From contig OU452224.1 in NCBI GenBank assembly GCA_911728455.2, positions 3,348,001 to 3,412,000 on the forward strand: 64,000 bases of DNA. The letters are read 5' to 3'. This document shows positions 27,001 to 39,000 of this stretch, piece after piece. The stretch is from Marthasterias glacialis. Lineage: Eukaryota > Echinodermata > Asteroidea > Forcipulatida > Asteriidae. How positions within the stretch are numbered: the first letter of the stretch is position 1; each line of letters starts with the position of its first letter. The notes under the pieces are model-generated. The model ran no database searches. It was not told the DNA's origin and saw nothing but the letters and a program-made list of their open reading frames with translations. The position numbers were made by a program, and so were the translations under genes.

Positions 27001-30000
27001 TGGCCTCCTACTGGATTGCACTTATTATTTTCGCAGACATCATTGGTGAAACGCTTCACTCTTGGACCATCAGTACAACGATATTTGGCCTGCGTGGACA
27101 AATAACTACAAACATTCAACAACAATCCCTTTAATGATTAGCGTGTTTTAATTTTTTTTATTTTCTTAAAATCTAAAACACTCTAACCAAAAGGAGGCTG
27201 GAGAAGAAAAAGAGTCTGGCCCATTCATACAAAAACTGGAATCAGTATCCCATTATTGCTGTCGCATACAGGGTATATGACAAAAATGTCATGCTCTGCT
27301 GGTTGTTTGCCTGAATGCCTCATGATTTATCCATCACAATTAAACAGCCAGTGGTTAAAGGTACTATTTCAAATACAACTTAGTAGTGCTTTGGATAAAT
27401 ATACTATTAATCCTTCTGTTTTCATAAACGTTTTTCAGTAAGTTGATCGACCATGGTGGAGCATCTGTACATGAGCACCATCTGTGTACCACATGATATT
27501 GAAGGTTGGTATAGAGCATCATTTCAAACCATGTGGACAATATTAAATGGTCAGGCTGTAGTAGGGTTAATAGTGAGGGGGTATTAACCCTCCTACATTC
27601 CATAACTTTTGTCACTTTAGAACCACTCAACTGCACCAGCTGTGATTGCATTTACAATACCGTATTTTCCTGCGTATCAGGCACTCGGGGTATACGGCGC
27701 AGTACCCCCAAATCATGGAAACAAGATTCAAGCATCAACGTATGAGGCACACCGCTGTATACGACGCAGCATGACCGCGCACACAGAGGCCCGCCAGGCG
27801 AAACTCAATATATTTAGGGGGGCGGGGCTTAATGGATCGGTCTCTTGGCGGCCTAAGGGAAGCCTATGCTTCAAGGCAAGTTGACATGGTGATCCAGCCA
27901 CAGCCACTAATTGGGAAATAGCCTAAGTCTGATGTCACCTAGAGTCTCGTCAAGAAACCTGCTATTGGTTTAAGTGACTCACGTGCAAGTACTTGTATGT
28001 TCCACAACATGGGTTACCAAAGACGCCATTGTTGACAGTGATACGACACTTGTGCTTTCCTTGACACTGTTTGCCAACAACCTCCAGTGATTTAACGGAT
28101 GAGCAGGCTGTTGACTTCATGTACCTGTGAGGGCAGAAATCCGTGGAGTAACGCCCATACTCAGCGGAAAGGATATTGATGAACTTGTTTCCACAGTTAA
28201 TTTCGGCCTTTTCGTTCTGGCACGTATGGATTTCTGTTGAAAACAAAAGAACAATTTTTCTAATTGTAAAATGTACTAGAAAAAGTACCAAAAGGGACTG
28301 GACATGTGGCAGGCAGAAAGTGTGCACCTCTCCACAGAAGAAACCATGAAGTCTATTACTATACCTCATACATTGACAGTGCTTGACTATCCGTGGAAAA
28401 CATTGCATTTACATTAAAAAAAAATGTCTCATACGGATAACTTCTAAAAGTACACCCCAACTGGGATAACCGTGGTTCCTCACCTTTAGCAAAGAAACTT
28501 TCGAAGGAGAATTGGCCACTGGCACCGTAGCCTGTGGTGTATCCAACAAATCTTGGACTAATTGTCCTTGCTGGATTCCAGCCCAATAGTTTACCATGTC
28601 CCTCACGTCCAAAGCTGAACACTCTACCACACCATGACACCCAGAATCTAAGGAAACAATGATTATAAAAATAACCTCACGAAATTGCTTACAGAATGTT
28701 TTTATTTTATTAAAGGTGGACTGTCGTCTTGCTGATAGCAGGCCTGCGGCTGTACATGGAATTATGAACTCGAACCCAGTTACTGCATGTGCGTGCGCGC
28801 CGGCAGGTCACATTACAGTATAATCATAAAGGCGCCCTTTTTGATGTGATGGCCAGCGTGCGCGTTTGCAGTAACTTGGTCAGAGATCTTAACTCCATGT
28901 ACAGCCACAGGCCTGCTATGGTTATGACGGCAGTCACCCTTTATTAAATAACCCTTTCCCTCCCGTCGGCGACTTTAGTCAAACAAGATCACACAAAAAA
29001 AGCACCCAATCCCGAGCACAAAGGCCATTTTTCATAACGCTGTAGTTCAGTCCATGTTCACCCTCCATACCCAAGCTTACAATGGTTGGAAAGAGAAAGA
29101 TCAGATCTGTCAAATGGTGGCAAAAAAAAACAAGGTTGATATTATGCAATCCTTTCAAAATGGAGTGGAAAGTTCTGAAATGGAGTCCCATATGCCTGTT
29201 TGTAAAAAAAAAAAAGTCTGATTTTTAGATCACTTAAATTAAGTTAAAAGCGAGAACCGGACTGTTTACTGAACGATCTCAATGTCTTTTGTATGGTATG
29301 AAAGGGAATTTAATAAGCAAAAAACTTGGCATTAATTCTTTCGCTCTAAAATAAACTCTTTAGGGTGACAATAGCTTGTAAAATTAGTCTCTGAACATGT
29401 GCTTGTTGTTGCAAATGAAGACGTACTTCAAACTTGAGTGGTCAAATAATTTGGTCACTAGTAGTTGTTTATGTCGACAGTTTGGTAGTAAGAGGTGCTA
29501 TAATGTTTGAGAATGTATGTTCAGGAATCTGTACCCCACAAGCACCATGAGGTGCCCTCTAGTGGCAAAAAAGGACTAGTCTGTTCCCATTGCATTTGAG
29601 TCATTATTAAGCCAACCACACTTCAAAGAAAAGTAGCCTGGCCTCTTTTTGAACAATGAGAACCAGTATTCATAAACGCAAGAGCATACTGGTCGCAGCA
29701 TGGTCAAGATGTCAATGGTGTTGGTGTTATCTATTGGGTGCGTTCCATTAGCTTACACGTGTGAGTAAAACTTACACGAGAGCGTACGATTAGCCATCAC
29801 GTGACACTCGTGTCTGCCCCCGGTGTATGCCTCCACAGCCCGAGCTCACGTACCTCCAGGCGAAAACACGGCAGCGTTCTAATAGCTACCACTCGTGACT
29901 ACCACGAGTGTAGCTCCACGGTATTCACGTGTAACCTAATCCAACGCACTCAAAGATTCTGAGCACGGTCCTAACTTTACATGAGATGCATGTCCAAATT

Positions 30001-33000
30001 GGCGGCTGCGTCTACGGTCGTGTCTGTTACTATGGATGTTGCTTTATGTTTCAACGCTTGTTCACAAGTGAGGATCAAGCCACAGTCACAGCTACAGCCA
30101 CTTGTGGAGTGTCATGGCCGAGTGGTTAAGATCACCGGACTCAAGTTCTGGTGTTGTTGGCAGCAGAGTGTGGGTTCGAATCCCGGTCGCGGCACTTGTG
30201 TCCTTGAGCAAGACACTTTACCATAATTGCTTTGTCCTTCGGATGGGACATTAAGCCGTAGGTCTCGTGTACTAGGATAGGTAGTGCACGTAAAAGAACC
30301 CAGAACACTTATCGTGGAAGAATAGGGGTATACCCCGGTGTTTCTGGTTCACATAGCAAGCATCCTTATCTACAGGTTTCCTCAGGCTTCCGAGCTACAG
30401 TTATAAAGTTCACGTATGAGGCATCCTTGGTTTCATTACCAGAAAATGTATACTAATAATAAAAAGGACAAGCCCCTTTGGAGTTTCCCTGAGTTGGGAC
30501 ATGCCCAAGTATTGATGGGCAGTTAGTCAAGTTGTGGTATAAGATTGGGATGCTGCAGGAATGTGTAACTACAATTGTCCAAAATTCTAAATCTCCAGCA
30601 AGACTTGCCTGATATTGTTGTACCAAGCTTGGCAGATTTTCAAGTACCCAGTTTTATTTCTGCTTCTAAAAGTAACGAGGAAGACTCTATACAAAAAAAC
30701 GCCTTTAGCAAAAAAAAAACAAAAGGTGTCAAGATCCACAAGAATTACCTTTTCGGCTCATCACAGCTTAGGATAGGCTCATCTACTTCACTCTCTGGCT
30801 GGCACTGCTTGCAGTTTCGGAAACATGACTTAGAATTTGACCAACCACCAATATCTGAGTCACAGAGTTTATTAATAAAAAAAAATAAAAAATTAAATCA
30901 GTGAAAGACAAACAAGTTGAGATTATTTTTCTTCCCTGAATCTTTTGGGAAGAAAAACAAAATCATCAAAACTAAAATACATCAAATTTATTTTATAACA
31001 ACCTTATTTCCTCAAATTGTTTGCCGGCAAAAAACATCATGTGATGAATATAGACTGCAACAAAAAATAACAAAGTCTTTTTCTTTAACTGAGATCAGCA
31101 CTGGAATCAGTTAGAAACGATGACATTTTGATTGGTTACATGATTCTGCTTAGCATGATTTTAGTGAGCTTAGCAACTCTGTGGGCCTTTTTGACATCAC
31201 GGCTTGAGCATGTCAATAATGCATGTTTTAAAATCACTAATGGAGCCTCAGCTAACTAGCCCATATGTAAGCAATTTCATAATAATAATAATAATAATAA
31301 AAACAATAACAATAATAATAATAAAAACAATAATGATAAGAATAATAAGAATAAGAATAATAATAATAATAATAGCAATAATAACAATACAGAGTTCTTA
31401 TAGCACTTTATCACACCTGAGGGCATCTGCAAGCCCTCATTTTTTTTTCTACAAGGTATGTGGAGCTATGTTCGAATTTCAAGGCCCATTTATTTACATA
31501 GCACCATGTAATGGTTTACAAGTCGCTGTGGAGCAAGTCTGCAGCCGACCATACCAGAAAACACCAAGGCAAATCCCTTCTCTTAACGATAAGTGTACTG
31601 GGTTCTTTTACATGCATTACACAACACATGGGACCTATGGCTTTACATCCCATCCGAAGGACGGGGCAATAACGGTTTAAGTGTCTTGCCTAAGGACACA
31701 AGTGTCAAGACTGGGACTCGAACCCACACTCTGCTGATCAGAAACACCAGAGCTTGAGTTTAGTGTGCTTGACCGCTTGGCCATGACACGCCTAAGTACC
31801 AGTACCCTGTTATGTTTCATTTTGCTTACTCAGTTCAACAAGTTCAGCCTGCTCCCCTTCTGTTTCCGAGAAGCCAATGAAGGCATCGTTGCAAGCCTTA
31901 ACTTCAAACTCAATTCTGCAAGGTTCAAAGTTCAAAAATTGATTTTCATACATTTGTTTCTATGTAAGTTTGATTATTTTGATGGAATGTTTGTTTAGAG
32001 CCACAAAAAAAACATTTTATATGAAACATATATTATAAAAATGGGTGAAGGTCACAAGTTTCGACTATAGTAGAGTTTTTTTCAAAGGCTAATTGACAAC
32101 CCAACAACAGACCCCCCCCCCAATAATAGTATATTAGTGTAATAGAAGCAGTCAGGTGGAAAAAAAGAGGTGAAAAATAAAGAACTTAGAATGCAGTCAG
32201 GAGAAATAGAATGTGAACAAAGAATAGTGGTAAGGAAGGATAAGAAATATCTACTGTACACAATGTTTTATTAATCAATGTTTTCTTAGTTCTAATATAG
32301 TGATATTTACAAGGTCTAGTACCTGCACTCTCCAGGTGAGATTGGAGGGAGATCGTAACGGTAGTTGTAGATTGTGTCCGTATTGAAAAAGGGGATGACT
32401 GTGGATTTAAAAAACAGAAGAGTTTATCTTTAAATGTGTAATTTTGATAAAGGTATCATTTTGGGGCATACAAATTCGCTCAGTGGTTTCTTCCCTGCCT
32501 TTTACCTCTGTGGACCCCGGTTCGAATCCCGGACTGGAGCCTTGCACGTGGATTGGGTTTTCAGTCCCTACCTGATTGCATGGGTTTTCCCTATTTGGGG
32601 TTTTCCTCCCACATCTAAAACTAAAATTTCTTTACCATCTTCTCCACACAAGTATCTTCAGCCCTATATGGGTTACAGTGCTAGCCACTTCGAGGGTCCA
32701 TTTGTTCATTACCAGACAAAGAAATCATAATAATAGTAATATTAATTTGAAGATTTAGCTCTTCTTCCATAACAAACAAATGTAGTTTTTATTATCATTT
32801 ATTATTTATTGTTTATTAGAAAATATATCAGGCATTATTACAGTAAGCAATAAAATTATATCAAAATATGAAGAAGAAAAAAAACCATTAGGCAAAAATT
32901 AAACAAGAAAAAACATTTAAACATTGAACACGACAAACTGGCATGGAAACGAGACATATGTGAACAAAAAGACAAAACACAGATTCACCACTCTGACCAC

Positions 33001-36000
33001 TGAAACAGATGAAGGCCTGAGGGATTGTCTAAAAAAACTTATATACATATCTAGAGGCTTTCCCACTCCACCTGCTCAACAGAAAAAAACAAAAACAAGA
33101 CAAAAGAGACAAACAAGAAAAAGAGACAAATACTAAACATAAAAAAAACAAAAAAAAAAATGAATGTGGCGATGCAAACGGGCAAGACAGAGCAAAACTA
33201 ATCTACCAATGAACAGTTAACACAACACCACTTCAATCATGCTGTTTAATGCAGCCCTAAGTTTAACTTTAAAGGGGCAAGTTGCCTTCGGATTTGGGTG
33301 CTTTTGGGCTGTAAAATGCATTTGTTGTGAAATGAGTAGATATTTTTGAAAGTAAAATAAAATGATTCACATAATTATCCCTTGAAATTGTGTGGTTTTT
33401 GTTTGATTTCGTGACAGAACACGGTCTGCCAAATTGTTCACTCCACAAAATGGCAGACCGTCTGTTTCTATGTAGAGTTTTTTTTTTTAAGTCACAACAA
33501 TGACTGTGTGTGTTGTATTGCATGAACAACTGTTAAAAAGGAAAAGGAGCAATTCCAAACAATTCCAGGCAATGTGTCTCTTGAAAACTTTCAAACTAGA
33601 CAAGTATAGACATTAAACATTTCTTCTGAAACAAGTTTTTTAAATAAAAGATACCAAGATTGACTTGCTAACATTTGGTTTTACTTACCCTGCTCTCTTT
33701 GAGTTGGCCCTCCGCTACCTGCATAATTGAGAGATAAGTCAGGTATTTCTCAATCACTCAAATAACCTGGCCGTTTTTATTTCGCCTCAAATTCCAAGTC
33801 AAAAGAATGAAATGTAGCTTCAGTTCAAGTTGCGATCAATGTGTAATAATTGTATCCGGAATAACAGAATAAAGAATATTATTTTGGTTTTTACCCATAA
33901 ATAGATGCGTGATGAGCACTCTATACTCGGTGCTTTCTAAGTCTTGAGGACAAGTTTGACAGGCACACAGCCATTAGCCTTTTTGAGGTATGGCGGACAC
34001 TAAAAAATTCAGGAGTGCACTGTTTGGTTTTGGTGTATACAGACAAATTTACCCAAACCAATTAGTGCCCTAGTAATGCGTCCACCATATCTCGAAATGG
34101 TGGACACATTACGAGCCATTTTGAGACGATGGACACATTACCAGGACACTATTTGGTTTGGGTCAATTTGTCTGTATACACCAAAACCAAACAGTGCACT
34201 CCTATTGTGTCCACCTTTTCCAAAAAGGCTAATGGTGGGCAACTCTGAGTTATAAAAAAAACTGCAACTTAGGGGTTGCTACTAGGTCATTTGGCTGTCT
34301 ATAAGGTAGAAACTTTGGAGGGGTGAAGTTCACTGACCCAGTGACCACCTAGTTATAACCAAAAACAATTTCTCTTGAACTACACCCACAATGGAAGGTT
34401 GGAAAAAGAGCCACCTGGTCCTCTTATACTTACATCTGATTGGTCCCAGTTTGTAGTAGCCATACTCGTCATCGTCATATGTTCCAGTGTCACCAAAATG
34501 TAGCTCCGTAACAGGCAGGTTATCTTTGTCATTCAGGAATCCACTGTCCACAGTAAACTGATGGGTGTTACAATCAGCATTACAACGCTTCTTCTCAATA
34601 CAGCCTGCATTGTTCAGTACCACATAAATAAACACAGGAAGAGAAAATAACAAATGTTGAATCCAACCATCAATTTTTTCACTTTTTGAAGAAAAAAGTC
34701 TTATATAAATTCTTATTCTTATTTGCCAAAATAAGATCATGCATAATTGGAGCAATGGAACTCTTACGCACACATACCCAATGAAATAGATGCTGTCGTG
34801 GCGACCACAGATCCAAAATTGGCTTATTTGTTATGATTTAGATGCCTTGTAATAACTCACAGTGCCTGATCATCCCTGTAGACCTTTCTTATAATGTAGA
34901 CCTTTCTTATAATGTAGCTAAGAAACATAGCCTATAGGTTCGTAGAAATGGTCAGGGTCGGATATCGATATGGCAATTTTGCTATCTTTTCATAAAATAT
35001 AGACCCAGTAACTGGGCCGCTGAACTCCTGTTTTGAGATTTTGACATTATCGGTCGTACTAGCGCCCCAGTCCGGTATATGTATGGGCACTCTGACGAAG
35101 CGGATTTAAAACGAATCTGTGATACCATGTTCAAAGAATTGTCAAAATTACGATAAAGACTCAACAGAATTGCTGGAAAATCGCCTACTGGTTTCTCAAT
35201 ATACCAAAGATGAAATAAAAGGCATTTAATTGTACTCACGATAATTTTCGGTCCTCCAAATCAATGATTTTTTTAGCCCACTAAAAATTTTGCCTTTAGA
35301 ATCACGTGATGATCGATCAAATGTAAAAACCTTAAAAAAGGAGTACAGCGCCCCAGTTACTGGGTCTACATAAAATCAATGATCTAATCCCAAAATAAAA
35401 CAACCTTAACAATGTGGTTGCAATGACCATCTATTTTCAGCTATTTTGTTGAGTCTTTGTTGTAATTTGGGCAATTTGTGGGGAACACTGCCTTCATCAC
35501 AGCATATACCCTGGGGTAGCCCCATACATTGTGCCAATACGCTGGACTCCCTCCGCTTCTTGGCCCAACGAACCCTGTCCTCTAAAACTAGACATCAACT
35601 TTCGAATCAAGACTTACTTTTTTGGACAAATTTATCCCTCAATGATCGGTCGGTTGTTGCTGTCAGACATGTCAGACACACAGGCAGAGTCTGGAGAAGA
35701 TTTCCGCACGATCCCCCGTGCGGTAAATCCTAGGCTTTTGCTCGGTGATATAAGCCTATGTCAACGACGGCGGAGGAGCCATGATGGTTGCTGTTCAGCG
35801 CGGGTCGTATTCCTTCGTACTTCTTGCGGCGTTTACATTGTCTGTTAGCGTTCGGCTACAGACGACGAACGAATACACACACATAGCGACACGAAAAAGA
35901 CTAGTGCAGGAATACAACCCGCGCGCTGAACAGCAACCATCATGGCTCCTTCGCCGTCGATGACATGGGCTTATATCACCGAGATTTGACATAAAATTCC

Positions 36001-39000
36001 AGCAAAAGCCTAGGATTTATCACACGGGGGATTGTGCGGAAATCTTCTCCAGACTCTGCCTGTGAGTCTGACATGTCTGACAGCAACGACCAACCGATCA
36101 TTGAGGAATAAATTTGCCAAAAAAAGTAAGTCTCGATTTGAAAGTTGATTTCTGGTTTTAGAGGACAGGGTTCGTTGGACCAGTTAATTTACAAATTTGT
36201 AAATTAACTGGTACGCGGAACCAGCCCATAGGACCAGCGCACCGCACAGCAGCATACCAGTTAATTTTGCAACTCCGGTCGCCATATTTGTTGCAATACT
36301 GTTTGAATGGGATCTGAATTGCGGTGAGAATTTATCACTTTTTAACAACTTTTAGTTTGCGGAGTGGATTTTCTGGACCCGTGCAACGCTCGATCAGAGT
36401 TGAAAGAACACATAGAGCCTAGTTTTGGCGAGATCTGATTTCAAAAAAGAACTGTAGCCATGTAAACGTGAAGGGCAGAAAGTTTCGAATAGGATTTTGT
36501 ACATATCACTCTATGAGGTTCGTGGAGACGATAGCGGAACAAACCTCATAGTTCTAGGAGTAGGCACTTATTATAGGGCTAGCTACTACTACTACTAGAA
36601 CTAAGACTATAAAGGTTGTTAGGCTACCGTCTCCAGCGCAGTGGATCTGGAGACATTAGCGTAACGTAACACTAACAACATATGACTTTAAATGGAGTAG
36701 GGATTAGCTTGCCCACTAAACTATGCCATGTGTATTATTATTTAACGTTAACTATTTCATTTGCGAAATGGCAAACTCAAAGAAAGCGACTTACTGATTG
36801 CTCTGCAAATCAAGTCAAGTTTAGCCTAACGTCACTTCCAATTTATTCACAACTTTGCTTTTTACATACCAGTCTAAAATCACGCAAACAACGGTCACAT
36901 CGGATAAACATTACAGTCGATCCTCGACTAAATCACAGTTTTCGTGAATTCAACAATTCTGACTTACGCGGTCCACATATGCTTTTTTCCCAGGACGGAT
37001 GAGGTTGCTTAGCATAAATGGGCGTGTATTCTGCCCAACTAAGCTTTGCGCGTGCGCACTTTTGCAGCCTTCCCGGACAAAGTTTCTTGGAGGAGAGAGG
37101 CAGCGGGGTTGTGTAGAATGCAATGACCAGTGCTTGTGTGTACTGTGCCTGCTGCCCTTACACCCACCAACTTACGGGGCACTTTACTCAATGGAACAAT
37201 GCTACCCCACAAGGTTTTCTTTGTTCTAGTGCTACCCCACAGAGGAATTCTTCAGAAAAGGGAATAATAGAACAACAATAGCAGGACCCCGTAACTGCCA
37301 TATGTAAGGGTGTGTGTGCGTGTGCACGGAGAGCCATCGACTGTGTATAAATCGTACACGCTGGGACATCATCACGTGGGGGCAAACACGCCCATTTATG
37401 CTAAGTACCTCATCTGTCCTGGGAAAAAAAATACGCGAGCGGTCCTCCAATGTTTATTTATGTTGGGTACCCTGACGAAAACAGGTTGTCAAAGCATGTA
37501 ACACGTTATAATAGATGCTATCTTTGTTTATTGAAACCAGACCGAACAGACCATGTGCTCATAACTCTACTGCATCTTCTGTATTATTCTTTAAAAACAT
37601 TAAAATGATAACTTCGACTAGTTTCATTTTAATACATAATTTGATATGCAACGTATCGTGATATTAAGATTTATAATGAACTACACAGTGAAGATTTACT
37701 TAAATAGCGCCACCAACTGACGTATTTTATTTTGTTTCGATTTTGTTAAAGGGGCTGTATCCTTATGATTATAGCAGTAAATGGAATAACCCAGTTACCG
37801 CGTGTGCGCGCCGGCGGTCACATCAAAGTTTGACAAAGACGGTACCCTTTGTGATTTGACCACAAATGAGTGCGCGCGTTTGTAGTATCACAGCCACAGA
37901 CCTGCTATAATCATGACGATGCAGCCCCTGAGTCACAACGGTGCAATTTTTTTTTAAATGAATCAATTTTCAATAGTTAAATGTTCAATAGTTAATTTAG
38001 GGGGGTGGCTATTTAAAGTATATCGTAACCATTTATTTGAGCATTTTTGATCTCATTCGGGTGGGGGCAAGAGGGGGTGCCCCCTCTTGTTACGTCACTG
38101 CTGCCGCCACACTTAGCATCGAAAGTCTGGACGGGATGCAGTCGCCACGTAAACAAATGAAATATTATTAATTTCGGTTGTTTGTCCGGCTGTGTACCAT
38201 CGATCGTCATGGTCTATTTATAGAAATCCAACAGGTAAAGCAGATTCAATCGATGGTGTATATACTGGTGATATACCGACATTACTACGCCACCGAAGAG
38301 GGCGCTATGCAGACCCTCTTACTACAGTGCCGCTATTAATCCCTTGGTTGCAACATTCTTTTCGTTGTTAGTTTCTTTTAATTTTGTATTATTATTTGTT
38401 AAATGTAAGATAAAAGATCATCATGCTGCACTGAGGTTCTTGAAGGTGTCTTAAAGTTAAAAGTTATACAAATGGCATGAGGACTTAAATCCATGTTTGT
38501 ACCTCACTGTATCTCATTTAACCTATCAGTGTTGATACATTTTTTTGAACTCCATTCACCGACATTGTTATTTTAAAGTCGTGTCCGGTGCTGTTAACCT
38601 CCCTTAGTCCTAAGCCATCCAACCGATTTAGATACTTACCTCAATTATTTTATTTTTTCTTCTTCTTCATTTTTTTTTAAGAAACCAGGTCTTAATATGA
38701 GGTTTCGATTTGCTGTATCCTCTATCTGACCAACTTACCACTCTGTCGGAATCTAAATGGCATGCGGCTCGTGACGGTGTTGCGACCACTGTAACTCACT
38801 GAGGTACTATTTGCTACGTAAAGTTAGCCTCTCAGGAGTAGCATACAACTCTTACAATGGATTGAAGCTTAATTATTACGAGTTATATGGTGTATCTGGG
38901 GGTATCTACAAACAATGTACCTCATGTACCTCATTTGATTGAATTTCATGAAGATAGTTTGATTTTTTTTTTACCTCTAATAAAATACATGTGAATTGAA

